Made by a program: the position numbers and the translations under genes. Below, piece by piece: positions 24,611 to 35,411 of a DNA stretch of 64,000 bases (positions are counted from its first letter, which is position 1; each line of letters opens with the position of its first letter). The notes under the pieces were generated by a model, which was given only the letters and a program-made list of their open reading frames with translations, did not search any database and had not been told where the DNA came from. The stretch lies in NCBI RefSeq assembly GCF_000971335.1, contig NZ_JZJL01000001.1, positions 1 to 64,000 on the forward strand. The letters are read 5' to 3'. Source of the stretch: Chromobacterium vaccinii (lineage in GTDB: Bacteria; Pseudomonadota; Gammaproteobacteria; Burkholderiales; Chromobacteriaceae).

Positions 24611-24629
24611 CTGTCGCTCCAACGCCTAA

Positions 24630-25355
24630 TCACTTGTTTCCCTTGGCCGGCGGCGCCTTGTAGTCGGGCATCCGCACGGCGAATCCATTCGGATAGCGCA
24701 GGTCGACGTATTCGATGTGATACGGCAACCGCGCCAACTCGCTCTTCCAGTAGGTGGCGAAGCGCTCCGCGCGCGCCGCCACGTCATTACGTCCCAGCTC
24801 CAGCTGCAGCTGGTTGTCCAGCACCACTTTCCACGCCCGCCTCGACGACAGCCACAATTCGCGCGGCGCCAGGCCCGACGGCTGCAAGGTCTGGCGCATC
24901 TGCGTCAGCATCGCCGTCATGTCCTTCTCCGCGCCCGCCGGCCCGAAAAACACCGGCAGCTTGGCGTCGCTGGCCGCGTCGAAACGCTCGCCGCGGGTAT
25001 TGACCAGACCGTTCTCCCCCCAGCGCGCCAGCGCCACATGCTCCTCCACGGTGATATCCAGCGCGTCCGGCCAGCGCCGTCTCACCTGCGCGTCGCGCAC
25101 CCATGGCAATTTGCCGAAGGCGGCCCGCGTCTTGTCGATATCCAGCGTGAAGAAGGTGCCGGACAGTTCGTGCTCCGCGATGAACTTCAGCTGTTCGGCC
25201 GTCACCCGGTTCATGTCGCCCTGAATCCGTATCTTCTTCACCGGGAACACCGGCGCGTGCGTCAGCCAGAATCCCCCCGCGTACAGCAGCATCAGCGCCG
25301 TGGCGCCCAGCATCAGATTGGCCAGGCTCCTGAGCAGCCGATGGTTATCCCACAT
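24630..25355 (-). CDS. ftsQ: Cell division protein FtsQ
   Basis: 241 residues; bitopic inner-membrane protein that joins FtsB/FtsL and regulates septal synthesis. Short cytoplasmic N-terminus, one span (about residues 12-32), then the POTRA domain [19 protein letters not shown] and the FtsQ beta domain with [21 protein letters not shown]. The start overlaps the end of ddl by 11 bases, so expression is coupled. Confidence 0.93.
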   Translation of the reverse strand: MWDNHRLLRSLANLMLGATALMLLYAGGFWLTHAPVFPVKKIRIQGDMNRVTAEQLKFIAEHELSGTFFTLDIDKTRAAFGKLPWVRDAQVRRRWPDALDITVEEHVALARWGENGLVNTRGERFDAASDAKLPVFFGPAGAEKDMTAMLTQMRQTLQPSGLAPRELWLSSRRAWKVVLDNQLQLELGRNDVAARAERFATYWKSELARLPYHIEYVDLRYPNGFAVRMPDYKAPPAKGNK

Positions 25356-26256
25356 GCACCGTATCCAATACCTTCAGACACAGGTCCTCGTAAGCGATGC
25401 CCTCCACCTTGGCCGCCATCGGCACCAGGCTGTGGCTGGTCATGCCCGGACTGGTATTCGCTTCCAGCAGGTAGATTTCGCCCGCCTCGTCCATCAGGAA
25501 GTCCACCCGGCTCCAGCCGCGGCAGCCCAATACCTTGAACGCCTTCAGCGCCAGTTCGCGCGCCCTGGCTTCCACTTCCGGAGCCAGGCCGGACGGGCAG
25601 CGGTAGACCGTGTCGTCGCGGAAATACTTGGCCTGGTAATCGTAATACTCGGTGGCCGGTTCAATCTTGATGGTCGGATACGCTTGGTCGCCGATCACCG
25701 CGCAGGTGTACTCGCCGCCGCCGATGAATTGCTCGGCGATCACCACGTCGTCGTACTTGCGCGCCTCTTCGAAAGCCGCGCGCAATTCGCCCGCCGCCTT
25801 CACCTTGGTCACGCCTATGCTCGAGCCCTCGCTGGACGGCTTGACGAAGATCGGCAGGCCCAGCGCCTTCTCTATCGCGTCGAAATCGCTGCTTTCGTCC
25901 AACAGCTCGAACGCCGGAATCGGCAGGCCAGCGCCCTTCCACAACAGCTTGGTGCGCCACTTGTCCATGGCGATGGCCGAGGCCATCACGCCGCAGCCGG
26001 TATACGGCACGCCCAGCGCCTCCAGCGCGCCCTGCAGCGTGCCATCCTCGCCGAACGGGCCGTGCAGGATGTTGAACACGCAAGCGAAACCTTCTTCCTT
26101 CAGCGCCGACAACGGCTTTTCCGACGGATCGAACCTGTGGGCGTCCACGCCCTTGGACTGCAGCGCCGCCAACACGCCGGCGCCGCTCATCAGCGACACC
26201 TCGCGCTCGGACGAGCTTCCACCCATCAACACCGCCACTTTGCCGTACTGCTTCAT
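25345..26256 (-). CDS. ddl: D-alanine-D-alanine ligase
   Basis: 303 residues; joins two D-alanines for the peptidoglycan stem with ATP. ATP-grasp marks are complete: [14 protein letters not shown] near the N-terminus, [12 protein letters not shown], the flexible-loop serine region [14 protein letters not shown] near residue 140, and the metal site [21 protein letters not shown] near 255-275. It sits between murC and ftsQ; murB, often found here in other proteobacteria, is absent. DdlA/DdlB type is not assigned. Confidence 0.95.
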   Translation of the reverse strand: MKQYGKVAVLMGGSSSEREVSLMSGAGVLAALQSKGVDAHRFDPSEKPLSALKEEGFACVFNILHGPFGEDGTLQGALEALGVPYTGCGVMASAIAMDKWRTKLLWKGAGLPIPAFELLDESSDFDAIEKALGLPIFVKPSSEGSSIGVTKVKAAGELRAAFEEARKYDDVVIAEQFIGGGEYTCAVIGDQAYPTIKIEPATEYYDYQAKYFRDDTVYRCPSGLAPEVEARARELALKAFKVLGCRGWSRVDFLMDEAGEIYLLEANTSPGMTSHSLVPMAAKVEGIAYEDLCLKVLDTVHVG

Positions 26257-26307
26257 CTATCTATCCTCAACAAGCCCGCGCCCACGGCGCGGACGGAAAT
26301 ATCCCGA

Positions 26308-27702
26308 TCAACCCGCCAGGGCCGTCACTTTGCCTGGCACCGCGCCGACCGAGCCGGCGCCCATGGTCACCACCACGTCGCCGTCGCGGGCGGCGTCCAG
26401 GATGGCCTGCGGCATCTCGGCGATGTCCTCGACGAACAGCGGCTCCACCTTGCCGCCCACGCGCACCGCGCGCGCCAGCGCCCGGCCGTCGGCGGCGACG
26501 ATGGGCGCTTCGCCGGCGGCGTAAACCTCGGAGAGCAGCAGCGCGTCGACGCTGGACAGCACCTTGACGAAGTCCTCGAACAGGTCGCGGGTGCGGGTAT
26601 AGCGGTGCGGCTGGAAGGCCAGCAACAGGCGGCGGCCGGGGAAGGCGCCGCGCACCGCGGCCAGCGTGGCGGCCATTTCCACCGGGTGATGGCCGTAATC
26701 GTCCACCAGCGTGAAGCTGCCGCCGTCCTGGGCCTTCACTTCGCCGTAGCGCTGGAAGCGGCGGCCGACGCCGGCGAACTCGGACAGGCCCTTCTGGATG
26801 GCTTCGATGCTGGCGCCGCACTCCAGGCCGATGGCGATCGCCGACAGCGCGTTCAGCACGTTGTGGCGGCCCGGCAGGTTCAACACCAGCGGGAAGCGGG
26901 TGATGGCGCCGTTCTTCACCACCACGTCGAAATGCATCTGGCCGGCGGCCGCGCGCACGTTCTCGGCGTAAATGTCGGCGGAATCGTCCAGGCCGTAGGT
27001 CGTTACCGGCTTGGTGACGCGCTCGCGGATCTCGCGCACGTTGGGATCGTCGACGCACAGCACCGCGCGGCCGTAAAACGGCATCCGCTGCAGGAAATCG
27101 ACGAAGGCCTGCTTCAGCTTGTCGAAACTGTGGTCGTAGGTGTCCATGTGGTCGGCGTCGATATTGGTCACCACCGCCATCACCGGGCTCAGATGCAGGA
27201 AGGACGCGTCCGATTCGTCGGCCTCGGCCACCAGGAATTCGCCCAGGCCCAGCTTGGCGTTGGCCCCGGCGGCGGTCAGCTTGCCGCCGATGACGAAAGT
27301 CGGGTCCAGTCCGGCCGCGCCCAGCACCGACGCGGTCAGGCTGGTGGTAGTGGTCTTGCCGTGGGTGCCGGCGATGGCGATGCCCTGCTTGAAGCGCATC
27401 AGCTCGGCCAGCATCAGCGCGCGCGGAATCACCGGCACGCGCTTGTCGCGCGCCGCCAGCACTTCCGGGTTGTCCGCCTTCACCGCGGTGGAGGTCACCA
27501 CCACGTCGGCGCCTTCCACATAGGTGGCGTCGTGGCCGAAGAACACGCGCACGCCTTCGGCGGCCAGCCGCTTGGTGGTGGCGCCGTCGGCCATGTCCGA
27601 ACCCGACACGGTGTAGCCCAGGCCGTGCAGCACCTCGGCGATGCCGCACATGCCGACGCCGCCTATGCCCACGAAATGTATGTGTTTGACCCTGTGTTTC
27701 AT
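26308..27702 (-). CDS. murC: UDP-N-acetylmuramate-L-alanine ligase MurC
   Basis: 464 residues; adds L-alanine to UDP-MurNAc in the cytoplasm. N-terminal Rossmann motif [16 protein letters not shown], the ATP loop [12 protein letters not shown] near residue 112, Mg/substrate segment [15 protein letters not shown] and the C-terminal [16 protein letters not shown] near residue 340 are all present. Second-to-last synthetase of the dcw set, 37 bases after murG. Confidence 0.97.
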   Translation of the reverse strand: MKHRVKHIHFVGIGGVGMCGIAEVLHGLGYTVSGSDMADGATTKRLAAEGVRVFFGHDATYVEGADVVVTSTAVKADNPEVLAARDKRVPVIPRALMLAELMRFKQGIAIAGTHGKTTTTSLTASVLGAAGLDPTFVIGGKLTAAGANAKLGLGEFLVAEADESDASFLHLSPVMAVVTNIDADHMDTYDHSFDKLKQAFVDFLQRMPFYGRAVLCVDDPNVREIRERVTKPVTTYGLDDSADIYAENVRAAAGQMHFDVVVKNGAITRFPLVLNLPGRHNVLNALSAIAIGLECGASIEAIQKGLSEFAGVGRRFQRYGEVKAQDGGSFTLVDDYGHHPVEMAATLAAVRGAFPGRRLLLAFQPHRYTRTRDLFEDFVKVLSSVDALLLSEVYAAGEAPIVAADGRALARAVRVGGKVEPLFVEDIAEMPQAILDAARDGDVVVTMGAGSVGAVPGKVTALAG

Positions 27703-27739
27703 GTCTGTGTCTCTGCTTGGACGCTCGGTCGGCGCCCTG

Positions 27740-28822
27740 TCATTCCCCGGCCAGCTGCTGGCACAGGTCGGCCACCCGGCCGGCCGCGCCGGAACGGGCC
27801 AGCGCGCGCGCGCGTCCGGCCTTGTCCAGCAACTGGTCTCTGTCCAAACCCGCCAGCAGGCCCGCCAGCCCGTCGGCGTTCAATTCCTTCTGCGGCAGAT
27901 GCCAGGCCGCGCCGGCCTCGGCCATCCACTCGGCGTTGTCGCGCTGATGGCCGGTGGTGGACACCACCAGCGGCACCAGCACGCTGGGCACGCCGGCCGC
28001 GCACAACTCGCTGACCGTGATCGCGCCGGCGCGGCAGATCACCAGATCGCACTCGGCCAGGCGCCTGGGCATGTCGTCGACGAAGGGCAGCAGCTCCACT
28101 TGCTCCCGCAGGCCGCCGGCCTGATAGGCGGCCTCGACCGCGGCGAAGTTCGCCTCGCCGGTCTGGTGCGTCAGCAGCGGCCGCTTATCGGCCGGCAGCT
28201 TGGCCATCGCCTGCGGCAGCGTTTCGTTCAAAACCTTGGCGCCCAGGCTGCCGCCGACCACCAGCACCTTCAGCGGACCGCTGCGGCCGGCGAAGCGCTC
28301 GGCCGGCGGCGCGATGTTCTCGATCTCGCCGCGCACCGGGTTGCCGGTGACCAGCGCCTTGGGCTCGCGCGCCGCGCTGCCGTCGAAACCGCAGGCCAGC
28401 TTCTTGGCGAACGGCAGCAGCGCCTTGTTGCTGAGCAGCAGGCCGGCGTCGGCGTTGACCAGCACCAGCGGCTTCCACAGCAGGCCGGCCATCACGCCGC
28501 CGGGCAGGCAGACATAGCCGCCCATGCCCAGCACCACGTCCGGACGGTGGCGGAAAATCTGCGCCGCGCTGCTGAAGAACGCGCCGGCCAGCTGCAGCGC
28601 GCCCTGGACCGAGCCCAGCAGGCCCTTGCCGCGCACGCCGTGGAAATTCAGCCGCTCCAGCGGGATGCCGGTCGGCGGCACCAGCTTGTTTTCCATGCCG
28701 CGGCGGGTGCCCAGCCACACCACCTTCCAGCCGCGGCTTTGCAGCTCTTTGGCCACGGCGAGGCCGGGGACGATGTGTCCGCCAGTGCCTGCCGCCATCA
28801 CCATGACCGTGCGATTCGCCAT
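27740..28822 (-). CDS. murG: Lipid II synthase MurG
   Basis: 360 residues; adds GlcNAc from UDP-GlcNAc to lipid I on the inner face of the membrane. GT28 signatures [18 protein letters not shown] at the N-terminus, the second glycine loop [11 protein letters not shown] near residue 190, and the acceptor-domain [22 protein letters not shown] near 265-287. It follows ftsW after an unusual 131-base spacer containing three stem-loops. Confidence 0.97.
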   Translation of the reverse strand: MANRTVMVMAAGTGGHIVPGLAVAKELQSRGWKVVWLGTRRGMENKLVPPTGIPLERLNFHGVRGKGLLGSVQGALQLAGAFFSSAAQIFRHRPDVVLGMGGYVCLPGGVMAGLLWKPLVLVNADAGLLLSNKALLPFAKKLACGFDGSAAREPKALVTGNPVRGEIENIAPPAERFAGRSGPLKVLVVGGSLGAKVLNETLPQAMAKLPADKRPLLTHQTGEANFAAVEAAYQAGGLREQVELLPFVDDMPRRLAECDLVICRAGAITVSELCAAGVPSVLVPLVVSTTGHQRDNAEWMAEAGAAWHLPQKELNADGLAGLLAGLDRDQLLDKAGRARALARSGAAGRVADLCQQLAGE

Positions 28823-28908
28823 CTCTATCCGTTCCGTTAAATCTTGTTGCCGCGCATCATGCGCCGGTTCTTGCTTCGCCCATCGGGCTCGCAGAAACCA
28901 AAGGACAC

Positions 28909-28974
28909 GGCGCCAAGGCGCCTGGAAAGGCTGCAGCCTTTCCTTATGCGGGGCTAAACCTTATAGCCCCGCAT
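28909..28974 (-). promoter_or_regulatory. Cluster of three stem-loops between ftsW and murG
   Basis: Three perfect inverted repeats lie in a row: ATGCGGGGCTA/TAGCCCCGCAT (28946-28956, 28964-28974) with the ftsW stop codon in its stem; the 20-base palindrome at 28924-28943; and GGCGCC-AA-GGCGCC (28909-28922). No T-run follows, so full termination is unlikely. RNA processing or translational separation of murG is plausible. Confidence 0.65.
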
Positions 28975-30111
28975 AATCCTTCGGTTTTCGTAGTCCACCC
29001 GCAGCAGCACCGCCACCGCGATCAAATTCATCAGCATCGCCGAACCGCCGAACGACATCAGCGGCAGCGTCAAACCCTTGGTCGGCAGCAAGCCCATGTT
29101 CACCCCGATGTTGAAGAACACCTGGATGCCCAGCCAAATGCCTATGCCCTGCGCCACCAGCGCCTGGTAATAGCGCTCCAGCTTTTTCGACTCCACGCCG
29201 ATGTGGAAGGCGCGGCGCACGATCCAGGCGTAGAGGCCGATCACCACGCAGATGCCGGCGAAGCCGAACTCCTCGGCGATCACCGCCATGATGAAGTCGG
29301 TGTGCGCCTCCGGCAGGTAGAACAGCTTCTCGATGCTGCCGCCCAGGCCCACGCCGAACCATTCGCCGCGGCCGATGGCGATCAGCGAGTGCGACAGCTG
29401 GTAGCCCTTGCCGTACGGGTCGTCCCACGGGTCCATGAAGCCCAGCACCCGCTTCAGCCGGTACGGCGACGACACGATCAGCAGCACGATGGCCACCACC
29501 GCCATCGCCGCGAGCCCCGAAAAGATGCGCATATTGATGCCGCCCAAAAACAGCAGGCCCATCGCGATGCTCATCACCACCATCAGCGCGCCGAAGTCCG
29601 GCTCGCGCAGCAGCAGGAAGGCCACCACCACCATCGCCGCGAACATCGGCGCAAAGCCTTCCTTGATGCTGTGCAGCAGGTGGCTCTTGCGCACCGTGTA
29701 ATCGGCCGCGTACAGCACGGTGGCGAACTTCATCACCTCCGACGGCTGCAGATTCAGCACGAACAGGTTGATCCAGCGGCGCGAGCCGTTGACCACCTTG
29801 CCGATGCCGGGAATCAGCACCAGCACCAGCATCACCAAGCCGATCAGGAAGATCTTTCCCGAATACTTCTGCCAGAATGCCGTCGGGATCTGGAACGCCG
29901 CGAACGCCGCAGACAGCCCGATCACCATGAACACCACGTGGCGGATCAGGTAGAAGTAACGGTTCTGCGTCGCCGCGTCCGCTTCCGCGTACGCGATCGA
30001 CGCCGAATACACCATCACCAGGCTGATCGACAACAGCAGCGCCAGCGCCCAGGCCAGCGCCTCGTCCAGAGCGGTGATCGCCGTGTAGCGGCTGGCCGGA
30101 TTGCGGATCAT
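28954..30111 (-). CDS. ftsW: Septal peptidoglycan polymerase FtsW
   Basis: 385 residues of the SEDS family with about ten membrane spans. It polymerises lipid II at the septum together with FtsI. SEDS marks include [21 protein letters not shown] near residue 110, [23 protein letters not shown] near residues 228-250, [15 protein letters not shown] with the conserved glutamates, and the C-terminal [17 protein letters not shown]. The start overlaps the murD stop by 4 bases, and the stop lies in a stem-loop. Confidence 0.95.
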   Translation of the reverse strand: MIRNPASRYTAITALDEALAWALALLLSISLVMVYSASIAYAEADAATQNRYFYLIRHVVFMVIGLSAAFAAFQIPTAFWQKYSGKIFLIGLVMLVLVLIPGIGKVVNGSRRWINLFVLNLQPSEVMKFATVLYAADYTVRKSHLLHSIKEGFAPMFAAMVVVAFLLLREPDFGALMVVMSIAMGLLFLGGINMRIFSGLAAMAVVAIVLLIVSSPYRLKRVLGFMDPWDDPYGKGYQLSHSLIAIGRGEWFGVGLGGSIEKLFYLPEAHTDFIMAVIAEEFGFAGICVVIGLYAWIVRRAFHIGVESKKLERYYQALVAQGIGIWLGIQVFFNIGVNMGLLPTKGLTLPLMSFGGSAMLMNLIAVAVLLRVDYENRRIMRGYKV

Positions 30112-31469
30112 GCGCGGGCCGCCTTCACCGCCGCCACGGTGTCGATGAACACCTGGGCGCGATGCGCGTAGTTCTTGAACATGTCCAGGCTGGCGCAGGC
30201 CGGCGACAGCAACACCACGTCGCCCGGCCGGGCCAGCGCCGCCGCGCGGCGGGTTGCCTCCTCCAGCGTGTCGCAGCGCTCCAGCGTCAGCCCGCTATCG
30301 GCTAGCGCCGCCTCGATCCGTCCGGCGTCGCGGCCGATCAGCAGCACCGCGCGCGCGATGCGCTGGCAGGCCGGCCTCAACGGCGCGAAATCCTGGCCCT
30401 TGCCGTCGCCGCCGGCGATCAGCACCACCCGGCGGGTCATGCCGTTCAACGCGGCCTCGGTCGCGCCGACATTGGTGCCCTTGGAATCATCGATAAACGC
30501 AACACCGTCGAATTCGTCTACCAACTCGACGCGATGGGCGAGACCGCGGAAGGTTTTCAGGCCTTCCAGCAGCTTGTCCAGCGGCAGGCCGATGCCCTGG
30601 CACAGCGCCAGCGCGGCCAGCGCGTTGGCGGCGTTGTGCAGGCCCTGCAGCTGCATGTCGGCGCAATCGAACACCTTTTCGCCGCCCACGCTCAGCCAGT
30701 AGCCGCCGTTGCGGGCCAGCGCGTAGTCGGCGGCGCCGTTCAGCGAGAACCACTTGACCGGATGGCCGGGGCGGATCATCGCCCGCACCAGCGCGTCGTC
30801 CTTGTTCAATATCTGCGCGCCCTTGCCGTTGAACACCCGGGTCTTGGCGTGCGCGTAATCCAGCAAATCCTCGTAGCGGTCGAGGTGGTCCTCGGAAATG
30901 TTGAGCACGGTGGCGGCGTCGGCCTCCAGCGTGAACGTCGACTCCAGCTGGAAACTGGACAGCTCCAGTACCCACGCGTCGGGCCGGCGGCCGCGCTGTT
31001 CGCGCGCGAGCAAAGCCTCCAGCACCGCCAGGCCGATATTGCCGGCGACGACGGTGTCCAGGCCCGCTGCCTCGCACAGATGGCCGACCAGGCTGGTGAC
31101 CGTGCTCTTGCCGTTGGAGCCGGTGATGGCGATCACCTTGCTGCCGTCGCCCTGAATCGCGCGCGCCAGTATCTCGATGTCGCCGACCGCCTCGCCGCCG
31201 GAGCGGCGGAAGGCGGCGATGGCCGGATTGGCCAGCGGCACGCCGGGGCTGACCACCAGCAGGTCGGAACCGGCGAAGGTCGCATCGTCGAAAACGCCGA
31301 CGATCACCTCGACGCCCGGCAGATGGCGCTCCAGCTCGGCCAGCCGCTCGGCGGACGGATTGGCGTCGGCGACGCGCACGCGCGCGCCGTGCGCGGCCAG
31401 GTAACGCGCGGCCGCCAGGCCCGAGCCTCCCAGCCCCACCACCGTCACATGTCGATTGGCGTAATCCAT
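30108..31469 (-). CDS. murD: UDP-N-acetylmuramoyl-L-alanine-D-glutamate ligase MurD
   Basis: 453 residues; adds D-glutamate to UDP-MurNAc-L-Ala. N-terminal [23 protein letters not shown] loop [18 protein letters not shown] near residue 115, [20 protein letters not shown] near 190 and the C-terminal [22 protein letters not shown] are all typical. It overlaps ftsW by 4 bases and follows mraY by 11. Confidence 0.97.
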   Translation of the reverse strand: MDYANRHVTVVGLGGSGLAAARYLAAHGARVRVADANPSAERLAELERHLPGVEVIVGVFDDATFAGSDLLVVSPGVPLANPAIAAFRRSGGEAVGDIEILARAIQGDGSKVIAITGSNGKSTVTSLVGHLCEAAGLDTVVAGNIGLAVLEALLAREQRGRRPDAWVLELSSFQLESTFTLEADAATVLNISEDHLDRYEDLLDYAHAKTRVFNGKGAQILNKDDALVRAMIRPGHPVKWFSLNGAADYALARNGGYWLSVGGEKVFDCADMQLQGLHNAANALAALALCQGIGLPLDKLLEGLKTFRGLAHRVELVDEFDGVAFIDDSKGTNVGATEAALNGMTRRVVLIAGGDGKGQDFAPLRPACQRIARAVLLIGRDAGRIEAALADSGLTLERCDTLEEATRRAAALARPGDVVLLSPACASLDMFKNYAHRAQVFIDTVAAVKAARA

Positions 31470-31480
31470 CTCTTTCGTCC

Positions 31481-32566
31481 TCAGCGCAGCTTCAGCGTCG
31501 ACAGGCCGATCAGCACCAGCATCATGGTGACGATCCAGAAGCGAACCACGACCTGCGTTTCCTTCCAGCCCTTCAATTCAAAATGGTGATGCAGCGGCGC
31601 CATGCGGAACACCCGCTTGCCGGTCAGCTTGAACGAGGTGACCTGGATCATCACCGACAGCGCCTCCATCACGAACAGGCCGCCCATCAGGAACAGCACG
31701 ATCTCCTGGCGCACGATCACCGCCACCGCGCCCAGCGCGGCGCCCAGCGCCAGCGCGCCCACGTCGCCCATGAACACCTGGGCCGGATAGGCGTTGAACC
31801 ATAAAAACCCCAGGCAGGCGCCGCACATCGCCGCGCAGAACACCACCACCTCGTGCGCGCCGGGGATGAAAGGCAGGCCCAGGTATTTGGAGAACACCGC
31901 GTGACCGGCGACGTAGGCGAAGATGGCCAGGCCGGCGGCCACCAGCACCGTCGGCAATGCCGCCAGGCCATCCAGGCCGTCGGTAAGGTTCACCGCGTTG
32001 GAAGTGCCGACGATGACGAAATAGGTCAGCACGCAAAAACCCACCGCGCCCAGCGGGTAGGCGACGGTCTTGAAGAAGGGCACGATCAGCTCGGTGGACG
32101 CCGGCAGCTTGGCGGTGGCGATCAGGAACACGCCGGCGCCGATGGCGATGGCCGACTGCCACCCCATCTTGAACTTGGCGGACACGCCTTTCGGGTCCTT
32201 GTACACCACCTTGCGCCAGTCGTCGTAAAAGCCCAGCGCGCCGGTGCCCAGCATCACCCCCAGCAGCAGCCACACGTATTTGTTGGACAAATCCGCCCAC
32301 AACAGCATGGTGATGGTGATGGCCAGCAGAATCAGCGAACCGCCCATGGTCGGCGTGCCGGCCTTGACCAGATGGGTCTGCGGACCGTCGTTGCGCACTG
32401 CCTGGCCGACCTTCAGCTCGGTCAGCTTGCGGATCACCCACGGCCCCATCATCAGCGAGATGGCGAGCGAAGTCAGCGCCGCCATCACCGCGCGCAGCGT
32501 GGTGTAATTGAAGACATTGAAGGCCCGGATATGCGAACCCAACAGATCAGCCAACCAAAGCAGCAC
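31481..32566 (-). CDS. mraY: Phospho-N-acetylmuramoyl-pentapeptide transferase MraY
   Basis: 361 residues, the standard length, with about ten membrane spans. It transfers phospho-MurNAc-pentapeptide to undecaprenyl phosphate to give lipid I. The PTMGG loop near residue 73, GFYDDWRKV with the Asp pair near 117, [10 protein letters not shown] near 194 and the cytoplasmic [11 protein letters not shown] near 325 are intact. It starts 1 base after the murF stop. Confidence 0.97.
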   Translation of the reverse strand: MLLWLADLLGSHIRAFNVFNYTTLRAVMAALTSLAISLMMGPWVIRKLTELKVGQAVRNDGPQTHLVKAGTPTMGGSLILLAITITMLLWADLSNKYVWLLLGVMLGTGALGFYDDWRKVVYKDPKGVSAKFKMGWQSAIAIGAGVFLIATAKLPASTELIVPFFKTVAYPLGAVGFCVLTYFVIVGTSNAVNLTDGLDGLAALPTVLVAAGLAIFAYVAGHAVFSKYLGLPFIPGAHEVVVFCAAMCGACLGFLWFNAYPAQVFMGDVGALALGAALGAVAVIVRQEIVLFLMGGLFVMEALSVMIQVTSFKLTGKRVFRMAPLHHHFELKGWKETQVVVRFWIVTMMLVLIGLSTLKLR

Positions 32567-32567
32567 C

Positions 32568-33929
32568 TTAAACTCCCTCTTTCTTTGCTTGCATCAGGTG
32601 TTCCACCACCCGTTCCATGCGCATGAAGCGCGACCCCTTGACCAGAACGGCGGTGCCCGACGCCAGCCGGCTATCCAGGCATTCCAACAACTCGTCAATC
32701 GAATCAAATCCCTGCCCTGCATCGCCGAACGCGGCCACCGCGCGGCGCGAGGCCTCGCCCAACGCAAAGAGCTGTTCGATGCCGAGCAGGCGCGCGTGTT
32801 CCCCAACCTCGGCGTGCAAGGCCGGCGCGGCCTCGCCCAATTCGCCGATATCGCCCATCACGAAGCAACGCGGGCCCGGCAGGCCGGCCAGCACGTCGAG
32901 GCCGGCCTTCATCGAATCCGGATTGGCGTTGTAGCTGTCGTCGATCACGGTCAGGCCGCGCGGGCTTTGCTTGATCTGCAGGCGGCCCTTGGCGCCGCCG
33001 AAGGCGGCCAGGCCTTGGGCGATGGCGGCCAGCGGCACATCCAGCGCCAAGGCGACGGCCGCTGCGGCCAGCGCGTTCCTGACGTTGTGCTCGCCCGGCG
33101 CCGGCAGCGAAATCTCCGCGTCCCCCGCCGGAGAGCGCAGCGTGAAGCGGCTTCCCAGCGCCGACAGGACCAGGCCGCGCGCGCTCACGTCAGCCTGCTC
33201 CAGGCCGAAACTGAGCTGCCGATGGCCGCCGGCGGCCGCGCGGAACAGCGGCAGATTGGCGTCGTCGGCGTTGACCACCGCCACGCCGCCGTCGGCCAGG
33301 CCTTCGAAAATCTCGGCCTTGGCGCGGGCGACATCCTCGGTGGAGCCGAAATGGCCGAAGTGGGCGCGCATCGCGTTGTTGACCAGCGCCACCCGCGGCC
33401 GGGTCAGCCCGGTCAGGTAACTGAGTTCGCCGTGATGGTTCATGCCCATCTCGATCACGGCGTAGCGATGTTGCGGCTTCAGTTGCAGCAGCGTCAGCGG
33501 CAGGCCGATGTCGTTGTTGAAATTGCCGGCGGTGGCCAGCACGGCGTCGTCGCCGGCGTGGGCGCGCAGAATCGCGGCCAGCATTTCCTTGACCGTGGTC
33601 TTGCCGTTGGAGCCGGTTACGCCGATGCGGACGGCCGGCTGGGTTTCGCGCCAGCCGGCGGCCAAGCGGCCCAGCGCCAGCCGGGTGTCGTCGCCCGCCT
33701 GGATCAGGCTGGCGCCAGCCAATTCGAAGCCGTCGCGCACCAGCGCGGCGGCGCCGCGGGCCACAACCTCGGCGACGAAATCATGAGCGTCGAAACGCTC
33801 GCCCTTCAGCGCGACGAACAGATCGCCCGGCTGCGCCTGGCGGCTGTCGGTGATCACGCGCAGCACTTCGCCGTCGGCGCCGGTCAGGCGGCCTTGCGCG
33901 AAGCGGGCGGCTTGGCTCAGCGTCATCAT
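32568..33929 (-). CDS. murF: UDP-MurNAc-tripeptide-D-alanyl-D-alanine ligase MurF
   Basis: 453 residues; adds D-Ala-D-Ala to complete the UDP-MurNAc pentapeptide. ATP loop [19 protein letters not shown] near residue 107, [16 protein letters not shown] near 158 and the [16 protein letters not shown] segment near 325 are diagnostic. The ATG at 33929 is used, giving an ATGATGA overlap with murE; a longer frame to 34277 only reads through murE out of phase. Confidence 0.96.
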   Translation of the reverse strand: MMTLSQAARFAQGRLTGADGEVLRVITDSRQAQPGDLFVALKGERFDAHDFVAEVVARGAAALVRDGFELAGASLIQAGDDTRLALGRLAAGWRETQPAVRIGVTGSNGKTTVKEMLAAILRAHAGDDAVLATAGNFNNDIGLPLTLLQLKPQHRYAVIEMGMNHHGELSYLTGLTRPRVALVNNAMRAHFGHFGSTEDVARAKAEIFEGLADGGVAVVNADDANLPLFRAAAGGHRQLSFGLEQADVSARGLVLSALGSRFTLRSPAGDAEISLPAPGEHNVRNALAAAAVALALDVPLAAIAQGLAAFGGAKGRLQIKQSPRGLTVIDDSYNANPDSMKAGLDVLAGLPGPRCFVMGDIGELGEAAPALHAEVGEHARLLGIEQLFALGEASRRAVAAFGDAGQGFDSIDELLECLDSRLASGTAVLVKGSRFMRMERVVEHLMQAKKEGV

Positions 33930-35407
33930 CGCGGCTTCCCCCACGCGGTCAGCGCCTCTTCCGCGACGCGGAAGTCGGAGAACGGCCGCTTGACGCCGGC
34001 GATGTCCTGGTATTCCTCGTGGCCCTTGCCGGCCACCAGCACCACGTCGCCCACCTTGGCCTGGCCCACCGCCCAGTGGATGGCGGCCTCGCGGTCGGCC
34101 TCGACATGCGCGCGGGCGGCGTCCATGCCGGCCAGCACGTCGCGGATGATGGCCTGCGGGTCCTCGCTGCGCGGGTTGTCGCTGGTCAGCACCGCCACGT
34201 CGGCGTGCTTCTCGGCGATGGCGCCCATCATCGGGCGCTTGCCCGGATCGCGGTCGCCGCCGCAGCCGAACACGCAAAACAGCCTGCCGCCGGCGGGGCG
34301 GATCTCGGACAGCGTGGCCAGCGCCTTCTCCAGCGCGTCGGGAGTGTGGGCGTAATCGATCACCACCAGCGGCTCATGCGCGCCGCCGACGCTCTGCATC
34401 CGGCCGCGGGCCGGCTGGATGCGCGCCATCACCGCGGCGGCGTCCTGCAGGCTGACGCCGTTGACGCACAGCGTGGCCAGACAGGCCAGAAGATTGGCGG
34501 CGTTGAAGCGCCCCACCAGGCCGGTGCGCACGTCGACCGTGCCCCATGGCGTGGCCACGGTCAGCTGCAGGCCTTCCAGCGTGGCGGCCAGCGCCAGCGG
34601 GCGCACATCGCCCTGCTCCAGGCCGTAGGTGACCACGCGGGTCTGCTTAGGATCGATCTCGGCAGCCAGCTGGCGGCCGAAAGCGTCGTCGGCGTTGATC
34701 ACCGCATGCTTCAGGCCTTCCCAGAAGAACAGCTTCTTCTTCGACTCGCCGTAGGCTTCCATCGAACCGTGGTAGTCGAGGTGGTCGCGGGTCAGGTTGG
34801 TGAACACCGCGGTGGCGAACTCGACGCCGTTGACGCGGAACTGGTCCAGGCCGTGGCTGGACACTTCCATCGTCACCACGTGCGCGCCCTGGCGGCGGTA
34901 TTCGGCCAGCTTCTGCTGCACCGTCACCGGATCCGGCGTGGTGTGGGTGGTTTCGGTCAATTGACCATAGAAGCCGTTGCCAACGGTGCCGATCAACGCC
35001 GCCTTCTGGCCCAGCAGCGAAAACGCCTGCGCCAGCCAATGGGAAATGGAGGTCTTGCCGTTGGTGCCGGTGATGCCGACCACGGTCAGGTCGCGCGAGG
35101 GCTGGCCCAGCACATGGGCTGCGACGATGCCGGCGCGCTCGCGCAGATTGGGCACCGCCAGATTGGGCACTTGCCATTCGGCGTTCCAGACGAAGCCGTC
35201 GGCGTCGTCCCACAGCACCGCGGCCGCGCCCTTTTCCAGCGCGGCGGGAATGAAATCGCGGCCGTCGACGTACTCGCCGCGGCAGGCGAGGAACACGTCG
35301 CCCGGCAGCACGCGGCGGCTGTCGGCCTCCACCCGCTTGATCGGGAGGCCCAGCTGTTGCAACAAGGCCGGACCCCAGTCCGGCAACGCAGTCAAACGGC
35401 TCTTCAT
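33926..35407 (-). CDS. murE: UDP-MurNAc-dipeptide-meso-diaminopimelate ligase MurE
   Basis: 493 residues; adds the third stem residue. ATP loop GITGTNGKTSISHWLAQAF near residue 114, THTTPDP substrate loop near 155, and DNPRSEDP near 412, the motif that selects meso-diaminopimelate over lysine. Peptidoglycan is therefore predicted to be of the DAP type. The gene lies 4 bases after ftsI and overlaps murF. Confidence 0.96.
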   Translation of the reverse strand: MKSRLTALPDWGPALLQQLGLPIKRVEADSRRVLPGDVFLACRGEYVDGRDFIPAALEKGAAAVLWDDADGFVWNAEWQVPNLAVPNLRERAGIVAAHVLGQPSRDLTVVGITGTNGKTSISHWLAQAFSLLGQKAALIGTVGNGFYGQLTETTHTTPDPVTVQQKLAEYRRQGAHVVTMEVSSHGLDQFRVNGVEFATAVFTNLTRDHLDYHGSMEAYGESKKKLFFWEGLKHAVINADDAFGRQLAAEIDPKQTRVVTYGLEQGDVRPLALAATLEGLQLTVATPWGTVDVRTGLVGRFNAANLLACLATLCVNGVSLQDAAAVMARIQPARGRMQSVGGAHEPLVVIDYAHTPDALEKALATLSEIRPAGGRLFCVFGCGGDRDPGKRPMMGAIAEKHADVAVLTSDNPRSEDPQAIIRDVLAGMDAARAHVEADREAAIHWAVGQAKVGDVVLVAGKGHEEYQDIAGVKRPFSDFRVAEEALTAWGKPR

Positions 35408-35411
35408 GATC

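Noticed and set aside
25300-28014. 904-codon plus-strand frame opposite ftsQ, ddl, murC and murG
   Set aside because: Runs across four well-supported minus-strand genes and has the low-complexity composition of a shadow frame.
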